Part shown: piece by piece, positions 49,190-57,746 of the stretch
How positions within the stretch are numbered: position 1 is the stretch's first letter
Layout of the letters: each line of letters opens with the position of its first letter
Source: Enteractinococcus coprophilus
GTDB taxonomy: Bacteria; Actinomycetota; Actinomycetes; Actinomycetales; Micrococcaceae
Direction of reading: 5' to 3'
NCBI RefSeq assembly: GCF_006716305.1
Contig: NZ_VFOU01000004.1
Coordinates: 186,001-250,000 of the forward strand
Length of the DNA stretch: 64,000 nt
Notes under the pieces: model-generated
What the model saw: only the letters and a program-made list of their open reading frames with translations
Database searches by the model: none
Told to the model about the DNA's origin: nothing
Translations under genes and position numbers: made by a program

Positions 49190-51301
49190 GGTTGCTTCGG
49201 CTTGCAGTACTGCTTTTGTGCTGGTTTCAGGGGCCAAATCAATTCGGCGTAAGAGCTGCGCGTTCAGTGCTACCACTACGGTCGACAGAGACATCAAGAT
49301 CGCGCCGACTGACATCGGGAGGACAAATCCGATGGGTGCCAAGATCCCTGCAGCGAGTGGGACAGCGAGCAGGTTATAGCCTGCGGCCCACCATAGGTTT
49401 TGTTTCATCTTCTGGTAGGCAGCGCGAGACAGTTCAATGACGGACAGCACGGACCGCGGGTCGGAACTCGCAAGTATGACTCCCGCCGATGCAATGGCCA
49501 CATCAGTTCCCGCACCAATGGCTATACCCACATCTGCTTGCGCGAGTGCCGGCGCGTCATTGACCCCATCCCCGACCATCGCGACTTTTTTGTCTTCGTG
49601 TTGTAGCTGGGCCACCTTTGCGGCTTTGTCTTCAGGACGCACTCCGGCAAAGATGCGGTCGATCCCTAACTGTCGCCCCACATCTTGAGCAACCGCTTCG
49701 GCATCGCCTGTGATCATGACGACCTCAATGCTCAGCTGATGCAATGCGTGGACTATATCATGAGATTCAGGACGAATCTCATCCGCAAGTTTGAGTCCAC
49801 CAATCACTTCGCCATTGCACAGTACGTGCAAGATGATGGCGCCTTCATTCTTCCACTGCTGCGCATGGGGGATCTCTGATTGTTGTGCTTCCTGTAAGAG
49901 GTACGGTCCGCCAACTTGAATGTGTTGGTCATTGACGATTGCTGAGACACCGACCGCGGGCGAAGATGAGAACTGGGAAGCTGGTGGAAGCTGTATGCCA
50001 CGATGGTGGGCTGCTTTTACAATGGCTGTGGCTAAAGGGTGCTCGCTGGGCTGTTCGGCAGCTGCGGCAAGTTCTAAGACTTCCACGGCGGAGTACTTTC
50101 CTACGGGTTCCACGTGCGTGACCGTCGGAGCACCTTTGGTGAGCGTGCCGGTCTTATCGTATAGCACGGTGTCCACCTCGCGCATGGCTTCTAGTGCCAA
50201 TCGGTCTTTGATCAGCACTCCGCCCCGAGCAGCACGTTCCGTGGCGATAGAAACTACCAGCGGTATAGCTAATCCCAGCGCGTGTGGACAGGCAATGACC
50301 AACACGGTAATGACACGTGCTACGGCCACATCTGGTCCGGATACCATAAACCAGATGATCGCCGTAATGACAGCGGCACCAAGCGCAAACCAAAACAGTA
50401 ATGCGGCGGCTCGATCCGCAAGGCGTTGTGCTCGAGATGACGAGCTTTGTGCTTCGGCGACCAGCCGATTGATACCGGCCAATGCGGTGTCATCGCCAGT
50501 AGCCGTGACACGGATTTTCAGTCCCGAGTCAGTGGCGACTGTCCCGGCGGTGACGGTTGAGCCAACGCCTCGGTGGACCGGATGTGATTCGCCGGTAATC
50601 ATGGATTCATCCATTGACGCCTGCCCGTCGAGGATCTCACCATCGGCGGGTACGCTTGCCCCGGGGCGGACAAGAACGACATCGTTAACCACGAGCTGGT
50701 CAGGGCTCACGCTGACGATCTGATCGCCCTCGAGGCGCTCGGCTTCGTCCGGTAATAATTCGGCCAGCGAATCTAGTGCAGAAGTTGTTTGTTCTAGTGA
50801 CCGCATCTCAATCCAGTGGCCGAGCAGCATGATGACCACTAACAGTGCCAGTTCCCACCAGAATTCAAGATCAGAGGCGACCAATCCGAGGGTGGCAGCC
50901 CAGGAGGCTATGAAGGCCACCGTGATGCCCAACGAGATGAGTAGCATCATCCCGGGAGCTCTCGCTTTGATCTCGCCGACTGCTCCGGTCAAAAACGGCC
51001 ATCCACCCCAGAAATACATCACCGTGCCGAGTAAGGGCGCGACCCATAGTGCCCAATCTGGCACGGTATACCCCAACAGGTGGCCAAACATCGGCGAAAA
51101 TAGAACCACGGGAATGGCAATGATTAGGTTGATCCAAAATAGCCTGCGGAATTGCCGGACGTGATCGCTATGATCGCCGTGGCCGTGATGTGCATGTGCG
51201 TGGTGGTTCTCATCTTCGGCGGGGTGTTCGTACTCGGAGTGATGATCGTGTTCTTGAACGGCGTGGCTGGTGTGATCGTGGTGCTCATGATCTGCTGGCA
51301 T
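49175..51301 (-). CDS. copB: CPH-type heavy-metal (copper) P-type ATPase, CopB-like
   Basis: A 708-residue P1B-type ATPase. Instead of heavy-metal-associated domains, the N-terminus (residues 1-50) is a histidine-rich tail (HEHHDHTSHAVQEHDHHSEY and more), typical of the CopB group. The membrane metal motif is CPHALGLAIP. Catalytic motifs are TGES, DKTGTLTKG, the SEHPLA nucleotide site and GDGVNDAPAL. CPH ATPases export copper or silver. GAGG lies 8 nt before the ATG. There is no chaperone or regulator of copper nearby. Confidence 0.9.
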   Translation of the reverse strand: MPADHEHHDHTSHAVQEHDHHSEYEHPAEDENHHAHAHHGHGDHSDHVRQFRRLFWINLIIAIPVVLFSPMFGHLLGYTVPDWALWVAPLLGTVMYFWGGWPFLTGAVGEIKARAPGMMLLISLGITVAFIASWAATLGLVASDLEFWWELALLVVIMLLGHWIEMRSLEQTTSALDSLAELLPDEAERLEGDQIVSVSPDQLVVNDVVLVRPGASVPADGEILDGQASMDESMITGESHPVHRGVGSTVTAGTVATDSGLKIRVTATGDDTALAGINRLVAEAQSSSSRAQRLADRAAALLFWFALGAAVITAIIWFMVSGPDVAVARVITVLVIACPHALGLAIPLVVSIATERAARGGVLIKDRLALEAMREVDTVLYDKTGTLTKGAPTVTHVEPVGKYSAVEVLELAAAAEQPSEHPLATAIVKAAHHRGIQLPPASQFSSSPAVGVSAIVNDQHIQVGGPYLLQEAQQSEIPHAQQWKNEGAIILHVLCNGEVIGGLKLADEIRPESHDIVHALHQLSIEVVMITGDAEAVAQDVGRQLGIDRIFAGVRPEDKAAKVAQLQHEDKKVAMVGDGVNDAPALAQADVGIAIGAGTDVAIASAGVILASSDPRSVLSVIELSRAAYQKMKQNLWWAAGYNLLAVPLAAGILAPIGFVLPMSVGAILMSLSTVVVALNAQLLRRIDLAPETSTKAVLQAEATSVNQ

Positions 51302-51511
51302 CTAGCTGCGCCTCGCTTTCGATGTGCCCAGGAGCGTGCGAGAGGAAATACTGTCCGTTTAACCTTTTCACACTTCAGGTGAAGATGCCTGGGTTCGATC
51401 ACGCTCTACGGCCGTGTCACCATTCGATTTCGCTACTATGCCTATTCACATTGTTTTCGACGCTCACGAACAAGGATCGCAAGTATGTAACGGACATGGG
51501 TGGGCGAGATT

Positions 51512-52015
51512 TCAGGCGACCAGATAGTCACTGAGTCCAATCTCGGGATCCCATACGTGATGTGTGTAGAGGTCTTCTTTGTCCAAATACCCGTCATTCC
51601 ACTCAACTAGCTCATCCATGATGTCGTCCAAGGTTGGGGCCCATAAATCGTGCATGAGGAGGTAGTCGATGACCACGTCTCCGACAAAAACTGTCTGATA
51701 CGTCCCGGGGTCTCGCAAGAGCCATCCGGGTGCCAGTTTCAGGGTTGTCATGACTCTTTCGAGGTTGGTTGCCCGTATGAGCTGATCTCCAACATAGGAG
51801 ATCAGTCCTCTGACCAGCGAAACGGACTTGCTGGTGAAATGCCCTTCGTCGGTGTATCGCAGACGTTCGCGTACAAAGTCGGCATATTCGTCGAGATTGG
51901 CACAGCGATGGTCTCGACCGATCTTTTCAAAGCGCTTGACGTCTTGTCGGATGCAGGTTTTCTCGCGGCGGGTAAATTCGCGAATCCGCAGTGTGGTATC
52001 TGCTGTGGTGTTCAT
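51512..52015 (-). CDS. Hypothetical protein, possibly DUF3806-like
   Basis: A 167-residue protein without signal or membrane segments. Features are a basic N-terminal half, a centre DEGHFTSKSVSLVRGLISYVGDQLIRATNL resembling the DUF3806 domain, and an acidic C-terminus with WNDGYLDKEDLYTHHVWDPEIGLSDYLV. AGGAG lies 6 nt before ATG 52015. The function is unknown. Its start lies downstream of nothing obviously related. Confidence 0.7.
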   Translation of the reverse strand: MNTTADTTLRIREFTRREKTCIRQDVKRFEKIGRDHRCANLDEYADFVRERLRYTDEGHFTSKSVSLVRGLISYVGDQLIRATNLERVMTTLKLAPGWLLRDPGTYQTVFVGDVVIDYLLMHDLWAPTLDDIMDELVEWNDGYLDKEDLYTHHVWDPEIGLSDYLVA

Positions 52016-52127
52016 TGTGTTCTCCTGTCGCCTAGCAACGGTTCGGATGATCACAACTCTGACACCACGCCAAGAAGCCCGCGGAACATATTGCCGAAAC
52101 TGTGGATAACTCCGAGGCGAAGGTCAA

Positions 52128-52454
52128 TTAGCGGTCTGGATTTATTGTTTTGATCTGTTCTATGATCTCGGCCAATTGTCTGCGGGTGGTAACGCCCGAT
52201 TTCGCAAAGACGTGTTTGCCTTTGCGAAACGCGACGATCGTGGGCAAAGAGCGGATGCCCATGATCGCGGCCAGATCTTGTTCTTGGTCCGTATTGACCG
52301 TGGCGAACTGCACGTCATCAACCCGTTCGGCGACGTCGGCGAAGATCGGCCGGAAACGTGTACAAGTGGTACACCATTGCGCCCAGAAATCAACGACAAC
52401 CGTGTCATGCTCTTCGATCGTTTTGCCCAGTGTGGCTAAGGTCAATTCATGCAT
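52128..52454 (-). CDS. Thioredoxin-like protein with CTTC active site
   Basis: A 108-residue thioredoxin fold. The active site reads VDFWAQWCTTCTRFRPIF, i.e. WCTTC instead of the usual WCGPC. The cis-proline is present in SLPTIVAFRKGK. The CxxC spacing is intact, so it can be redox-active, but losing the Gly-Pro pair should shift its redox potential toward a more oxidising value. The gene is short and monocistronic. It could be a specialised thioredoxin or an oxidoreductase relay. Confidence 0.85.
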   Translation of the reverse strand: MHELTLATLGKTIEEHDTVVVDFWAQWCTTCTRFRPIFADVAERVDDVQFATVNTDQEQDLAAIMGIRSLPTIVAFRKGKHVFAKSGVTTRRQLAEIIEQIKTINPDR

Positions 52455-52523
52455 GCTGCTCCCGTGGCCGTAGATAAAAGGTTGAGTGCCTGGGCACCTA
52501 TCAGCAGTGAGCCTATCGAGTGG

Positions 52524-53348
52524 TTAGTCGACGAAGATATCCTTTTCGAGGTCCGCTGAATCAACACCCGGCGAGTACTTCGCAAAATCCGTGACTCCCG
52601 CATCTTCTAAGGCGTCTTCACAGAGGATTGCCTGACCCGCATACCGGCTTGGTTCTGCCGTCAGCACGACATGTGCTGCGTCGGAATACACCTCGGGCGT
52701 CCGGGAGCGTTCATACATGGTGGTACCACCCAACGCATACTGGACCGCTGCGGTTTGAATTGTCGTTTTCGGCCACAAACAAGTTGCCGGGATGTTGTTT
52801 TGGGCACCAATGCCCAGAGCGGCCAGGCTCATCCCATATTTGGCCATCATGTAGGCCGGGGCCGCACCCAACCATTTTGGTGAGAGATTCAGCGGTGGTG
52901 ACAAGCTAAGGATTCGCGGGTCTGCTGAGGCTTTCAGGTGTGGCAGTGCAGTCCGGGTGAGCAGGAAAGTGCCGCGTGCATTAATGTCCTGCATCAAGTC
53001 ATAGCGTTTCATCTCGATATCGGAGGCTGGCTCGAGATTGATGGCTGATGCATTATTAATGACGATGTCGATACCACCGAATTCGTTGACAGCGCCGTCG
53101 ACGGCTGCCTGTACATCAGTTTCCTCGCGGACATCACCAACGACCGGCAGGGCCTGTCCCCCAGCCTGACGGATTTCTTCTGCAGCCGTATAGACGGTCC
53201 CGGGCAATTTGGGATGCGGCTGCGCTGTTTTAGCTAATAAAACGATATTGGCCCCGTCTGATGCCAGGCGTTTTGCAATGGCTAGTCCAATGCCACGGCT
53301 GCCTCCAGAGATCAACACGGTCTTGTTCCGCAAGCTAGTTTCGGCCAC
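52524..53348 (-). CDS. SDR family oxidoreductase (HSDL2-like)
   Basis: A 274-residue SDR: VLISGGSRGIGLAIAKRLASDGANIVLLAKT (glycine motif), DIVINNASAINL (NNAS structural motif) and an active site close to APAYMMAKYGMSLAALG (YMMAK with Tyr and Lys). The N-terminal insert PHPKLPGTVYTAAEEI and the PPLNLSPKWLGAAPAY segment are typical of hydroxysteroid dehydrogenase-like 2 proteins. GTG 53348 with GGAG 5 nt upstream is chosen over an upstream start at 53411. The substrate is unknown, probably an acyl-CoA or hydrophobic alcohol. Confidence 0.85.
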   Translation of the reverse strand: MAETSLRNKTVLISGGSRGIGLAIAKRLASDGANIVLLAKTAQPHPKLPGTVYTAAEEIRQAGGQALPVVGDVREETDVQAAVDGAVNEFGGIDIVINNASAINLEPASDIEMKRYDLMQDINARGTFLLTRTALPHLKASADPRILSLSPPLNLSPKWLGAAPAYMMAKYGMSLAALGIGAQNNIPATCLWPKTTIQTAAVQYALGGTTMYERSRTPEVYSDAAHVVLTAEPSRYAGQAILCEDALEDAGVTDFAKYSPGVDSADLEKDIFVD

Positions 53349-53494
53349 GAGCGCTCCATTCGGTTGGGTGTTGCATAGATTACATTGTGCCAGTCTTTTC
53401 CGATACCGCAAGTACCGGCTATCGGTGGCACGCCAGAAAGTTATCTCAGCGCGCCAGGCCTATCATGTCCGTTCGATGTGCCAGGCTTAGAGGC

Positions 53495-54712
53495 ATGGAG
53501 ATTTCGACTGCGATTGTGCTGTGTATTCTGATTGCCGTGCTGTTTTTCATCGGCGGCTATGTGATTGGGAAACGTAGCGCGGGCGGACCATCGGATGGCA
53601 CAACCGAGGCGGCCTTGCGGGAGCAGTTAGCCACCGCGCAGACCCGTGCTGAGCTGCTCGATCGGCAACGCACCGAAGATCGCCAGCAGTTCCAATCGCA
53701 GCATCAGATTTTGCAGATGCTTGGCCCGTTGTCCCAGCAGCTCGACCAGTTGGGTACCCAGGTTGCCCAACTAGAACGCGATCGTGGCCAACAATACGGT
53801 CAGCTATCTCAGCAGTTGCGCACCGCCCACCTGACCGACTCGGCACTGCTAGAAAACACCCAGAAGCTCGTTGCGAGCCTGCGTTCCTCATCTGCTCGGG
53901 GCCACTGGGGTGAAGTCCAATTGCGACGCATTGTTGAAGCCGCAGGAATGCTGCAGCACACGGACTTTGAAGAACAAGTCAACCTGCTCGTGAACACCGC
54001 TGAGCGTGATGGCGAACAATTCCGTCCTGACATGCTCGTGCATCTGCCGGGTGGCAAGTCATTGGTCGTGGATGCCAAGGCACCCATGTCAGCCATTCTC
54101 CAAGCTGCCGAAATTCCGGCCGACGGAACCGAAGAAGACCAACGGCGTCGTACCGAATTTGAAGCAGCCCATGCTCGAGCACTTCGAGCACACGTCAAAG
54201 ACCTGGGAACCAAAAAATATTGGAATGCCCTGGACAATACACCGGATCTGGTGTTGTTGTTCTTGCCGGCAGAATCTCACCTGTCTGCAGCTCTGGAGGC
54301 CGACGGCCAACTCTTGGACTATTCGTTTAGCCAAGGTGTAGCAGTGGTATCTCCGGTATCGCTGTTAGCGACGTTGAAATCGGTTGCGTATGCCTGGCAA
54401 CAGGAAAACCTCGTGGATAATGCCCGGACCGTCTTTGCGTCAGCCCGCGAACTCTACGAACGTCTCGGGTTGTTAGGCCGTCGTTTAGACTCCCTGGGCA
54501 AGTCAATCAACACGACGGTCACCCGGTTCAACTCGATGATGGCAACGCTTGAAGGTCGAGTGCTACCTTCTGCTCGACGTCTCGAAGAACTGGATGCCTC
54601 GTTAGACACGATTACTGTTGCAGAGCCCGTACAGCAGAGCACCCGGGATGTCACCGCTCCGGAACTCCAGGCCAATATTGATGCAACCGTTGGCAGTACC
54701 CAGACGGAGTAA
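53495..54712 (+). CDS. rmuC: DNA recombination protein RmuC
   Basis: A 405-residue RmuC. There is one N-terminal membrane helix (AIVLCILIAVLFFIGGYVIG) and a coiled coil of about 100 residues rich in Gln and Glu. The conserved domain follows: SARGHWGEVQLRRIVEAAGM, RPDMLVHLPGGKSLVVDAKAPMSA and LVLLFLPAESHLSAALE, with VVSPVSLLATLKSVAYAW. RmuC limits inversions at short inverted repeats. ATG 53495 is preferred to the long extension from 53387. The downstream SnoaL-like gene begins 4 bp after the stop. Confidence 0.9.
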   Translation: MEISTAIVLCILIAVLFFIGGYVIGKRSAGGPSDGTTEAALREQLATAQTRAELLDRQRTEDRQQFQSQHQILQMLGPLSQQLDQLGTQVAQLERDRGQQYGQLSQQLRTAHLTDSALLENTQKLVASLRSSSARGHWGEVQLRRIVEAAGMLQHTDFEEQVNLLVNTAERDGEQFRPDMLVHLPGGKSLVVDAKAPMSAILQAAEIPADGTEEDQRRRTEFEAAHARALRAHVKDLGTKKYWNALDNTPDLVLLFLPAESHLSAALEADGQLLDYSFSQGVAVVSPVSLLATLKSVAYAWQQENLVDNARTVFASARELYERLGLLGRRLDSLGKSINTTVTRFNSMMATLEGRVLPSARRLEELDASLDTITVAEPVQQSTRDVTAPELQANIDATVGSTQTE

Positions 54713-54716
54713 GACC

Positions 54717-55181
54717 ATGAATCGGCAATCACCCAAATCTATTGTTACTGATTTCCAACGAGCCTGGAATGCCCACGATGCCGACGCGCTAGCGGAACTC
54801 TTTGTCAAAGACGCCGACTTCGTCAACGTCACCGGCCTGTGGTGGACGACGAAAGAACGCATCCGGAAAGCACACGAATTCGGTTTCGCTCATATTTTCG
54901 GCAGCTCCACCATGAATGTTGGTCGAACCGAGATCCGAATGCTCGGCGCTGATCACGCCGTCGTTCACGCCCGGGTGACCGTCACCGGACAGCACACCCC
55001 AGACGGGCAACTAGCTGAGGATCGTCGCACTGTCTTTAGCTTTGTAGTCACTCGGCTGCACGATGAACAAGGTGACTACTGGCGTGCGGTATCAGCCCAA
55101 AACACCGACGTCGTCCCTGGTGGTCCAGATACCCACGTGAATTCACCAGATGGACAAACCGCGGTGCGGTATCGAGACTAG
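54717..55181 (+). CDS. SnoaL-like/SgcJ family protein
   Basis: A 154-residue cone-shaped (NTF2-like) protein: IVTDFQRAWNAHDADALAELFVKDADFVNVTGLWWTTKERI at the start and a second half with TVFSFVVTRLHDEQGDYWRAVSAQNTDVVPG. It matches the SgcJ/EcaC group. GGAG overlaps the rmuC stop region 7 nt before the ATG, so the gene is coupled to rmuC. The reaction is unknown. Confidence 0.82.
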   Translation: MNRQSPKSIVTDFQRAWNAHDADALAELFVKDADFVNVTGLWWTTKERIRKAHEFGFAHIFGSSTMNVGRTEIRMLGADHAVVHARVTVTGQHTPDGQLAEDRRTVFSFVVTRLHDEQGDYWRAVSAQNTDVVPGGPDTHVNSPDGQTAVRYRD

Positions 55182-56110
55182 CGGTACGAACGCCGACGAT
55201 TAGCGGAAATAAAACCACCCAGGATACCTAAGAGTCCAACACCAATCGCTGTGGCACCAAAGACCAGCAGCTGCGGGTCCGCCCAGTCCTGAACGGCATC
55301 CAGCAGTGACCGAACCAACGCCTGGTTTGGGTCACCTTCAGTGCGTTCCACCACGGTATTTTGCATCCACATAGACCCGAGCTTGAGTGCCACAGCACAC
55401 ACCGCAGCGACCAACCCGGAAACCAGCAGCACGAGCCAACGACTCCCCCAGGAAGCAACAACCAACGCCATCACAAAGATAATCGCTGCCAACGCCAAGA
55501 TCGCCGGCCACATGGTCATTAATTCTTCCACCATGACCACCTGTTCAGCAGTCAAGAAACTCACCGGTGGAATTGGGGTCGCAATCGTTGTTTCGGATTC
55601 GGCATCAAGCTGGAGCAAAGGGGTTTCTACGCCCGGTAGGTCCACGGTGGCTTCAGTGACCGCGTCTTCAATCATCGATAACGTCAGGTCAGTAACCGGC
55701 CCTAGCTGTAAATCGAGTTGCGCATCGGTAGCGTTATCGGCAAGAGTTTCTCCGGTTTCCATCCGATCACGTAACACCGTGATGTCCTGCAACCATCCCG
55801 CCCGAGTTTGTTCCAGCGATTCTGCCCACGCCGCATCGAAATCGTCGTGCCCCACGATCCGAGCAGAGGCTTCTGCCACGGCTTGGTTCAACGCGTCGTC
55901 CACGAGCGCGACGCCCGTCGTATCTGCCGCAAGATTCCCGACAGCGCTGGGCACGGCAGCCTTGAATTCTTCAGCCGACTCCCCGGAAGCTAAGATATTT
56001 TGGACAGGTTCGGGCTGATGGATCAGTTCGCTCAGTTTCCACGACACCAGCCCAAAGGAAGCAGTGAGACCGACAATGATCGCTAAGATGACCGCCAAGA
56101 AGTTACGCAT
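55178..56110 (-). CDS. Membrane protein with large external domain, unknown function
   Basis: A 310-residue protein with an N-terminal membrane helix (FLAVILAIIVGLTASFGLVSW), an acidic soluble region of about 170 residues (Ala, Asp, Glu, Thr rich), then three helices at about residues 200-225, 225-250 and 280-300. The layout suggests that the acidic region is outside the cell. I do not recognise the family. It ends 4 nt inside the convergent SnoaL-like gene. Confidence 0.75.
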   Translation of the reverse strand: MRNFLAVILAIIVGLTASFGLVSWKLSELIHQPEPVQNILASGESAEEFKAAVPSAVGNLAADTTGVALVDDALNQAVAEASARIVGHDDFDAAWAESLEQTRAGWLQDITVLRDRMETGETLADNATDAQLDLQLGPVTDLTLSMIEDAVTEATVDLPGVETPLLQLDAESETTIATPIPPVSFLTAEQVVMVEELMTMWPAILALAAIIFVMALVVASWGSRWLVLLVSGLVAAVCAVALKLGSMWMQNTVVERTEGDPNQALVRSLLDAVQDWADPQLLVFGATAIGVGLLGILGGFISANRRRSYR

Positions 56111-56187
56111 TCGTGAATCCTGCTCTCTTCACAATGTCGTGGGTGTGAAATCATCGTGGTGTTCCAAATCTAGTGTAAGTGGTAGCT

Positions 56188-57450
56188 ATGTCTGAACACA
56201 TTCCAACCCCCGATAGGCCTGCTCAACCGCAGCTTGCAGCCGATACGACGCCAGAGAGCCCATGGCCGCTGTCGCGCCTGTCGGAAAATCTGAAGAACTA
56301 TATTGAGCGGATCTCCCCCACCTGGGTCGAAGGTCAACTCATCGAACACCGTGTCAGCCGTGGTCATGCGTGGATGACCATGCGTGACCTCGACGTCGAG
56401 ATGTCCCTGCCCGTTGTCGCCTGGTCTCGCACCGCCAATCGTCTAGATCCTTCGATTCAAGAAGGCGCCCGCGTCGTCGCCTTGGTCAAGCCGAACTTCT
56501 ACACCAAGACCGGCCGGTTGACTATGGTCGTCAACGACATGCGCCCGGTGGGTATTGGTGAGCTATTAGCCCGCGTTGAACGCCTGCGCCGGGCGCTAGC
56601 CGACGAAGGCCTGTTCGCACCGGAACGCAAGAAACCACTGCCGGTATTACCGAATACCATCGGGTTAATTACTGGCCGTGATTCGGATGCGATGCATGAT
56701 GTCCAACGCAATGTGTGGCTTCGCTGGCCTGTTGCCCGTTTCGAAGTGATCCACGCTGCAATGCAAGGACCCCGAGTGTCCGATGAAGTCAGCGCCGCGT
56801 TACACGTTCTCGACCGGGACCCTAGCGTTGATGTCATTGTGGTCGCACGTGGTGGCGGAGCCCTCGAAGAGGTGATCCTGCCGTTCTCGGATGAGGCCCT
56901 GGTGCGAACAGTCTCCCAGTTGACTACACCGGTGGTATCGGCCATCGGTCACGAAGCCGACCGCCCAGTGTTAGATGACGTCGCCGATTTCCGCGCTTCC
57001 ACGCCCACTGACGCGGCGAAAAATATTGTCCCCGACGCTGCCATAGAGCTGGCGGGCATCATGGATGTGCGCACGCGCATGGCACAGGCGGTGCAACGTC
57101 TCGTAGATGTACAACGTCAGCAGATCGCGCAGCTTCGCTCTCGACCGGTCATGGCTCAACCAGAGACGATCATCCAGTTGCGCGCCGAAGAGATCGATCA
57201 GTTGGTCACCCGTTCTCGAGCAACCTTTGGGCACCAACTCCATCGCGCGACCGACCATATTGAACAGCTCAAAGCCCGAGTCCGGTCGCTGTCACCCCAA
57301 CAAACTCTCAACCGCGGGTATGCGGTGGTCCAGCATGACAACACGATCCTGCGTGATGCCTCGACTGTCTCGCTGGGCGATGAACTCGATATTTTGGTGG
57401 CAGCGGGCCGCCTGAGTGCAACCACTACCTCGGTAACCGAAACATCCTAA
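56188..57450 (+). CDS. xseA: Exodeoxyribonuclease VII large subunit
   Basis: A 420-residue XseA. The OB-fold domain (WPLSRLSENLKNYIERISPTWVEGQLIEHR) is at the N-terminus, followed by the catalytic region with IGLITGRDSDAMHDVQRNVWLRWP, VDVIVVARGGGALEEVILPFSDEALVR and SAIGHEADRPVLDDVADFRASTPTDAA. The C-terminal helical region and NRGYAVV complete it. The enzyme digests single-stranded DNA with XseB. ATG 56188 is used; GTG 56179 is also possible. XseB follows after 11 bp. Confidence 0.94.
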   Translation: MSEHIPTPDRPAQPQLAADTTPESPWPLSRLSENLKNYIERISPTWVEGQLIEHRVSRGHAWMTMRDLDVEMSLPVVAWSRTANRLDPSIQEGARVVALVKPNFYTKTGRLTMVVNDMRPVGIGELLARVERLRRALADEGLFAPERKKPLPVLPNTIGLITGRDSDAMHDVQRNVWLRWPVARFEVIHAAMQGPRVSDEVSAALHVLDRDPSVDVIVVARGGGALEEVILPFSDEALVRTVSQLTTPVVSAIGHEADRPVLDDVADFRASTPTDAAKNIVPDAAIELAGIMDVRTRMAQAVQRLVDVQRQQIAQLRSRPVMAQPETIIQLRAEEIDQLVTRSRATFGHQLHRATDHIEQLKARVRSLSPQQTLNRGYAVVQHDNTILRDASTVSLGDELDILVAAGRLSATTTSVTETS

Positions 57451-57461
57451 GGAGCAATCCC

Positions 57462-57746
57462 ATGACTGAACAGCAACCTCAACCTGCCGTCGAAGGCTTC
57501 TCGTCGGCGGATGTTTCCGACATCAACACCATGAGCTATGAGCAAGCGCGCTCCGAGCTCATCCAGACTGTAGAACGACTTGAGGCCGGCGGCGCCGGGC
57601 TTGAAGAATCCTTAGCCCTCTGGGAGCGCGGTGAAGCGCTGGCTCGTCGCTGTGAATCCTGGCTCGAGGGTGCACGCTCGAGATTAGAAGAAGTCCGCGC
57701 GCAGACTCAACACAACCAGGAACCGGGTGCAACCAACGCTGGCTAG
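57462..57746 (+). CDS. xseB: Exodeoxyribonuclease VII small subunit
   Basis: A 94-residue XseB: MSYEQARSELIQTVERLEAGGAGLEESLALWERGEALARRCESWLEGARSRLEEV is the whole family core, with a disordered tail at each end. It assembles in several copies on XseA. AAGGAG lies 7 nt before the ATG. The stop overlaps the end of the convergent aminotransferase by 4 nt. Confidence 0.93.
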   Translation: MTEQQPQPAVEGFSSADVSDINTMSYEQARSELIQTVERLEAGGAGLEESLALWERGEALARRCESWLEGARSRLEEVRAQTQHNQEPGATNAG

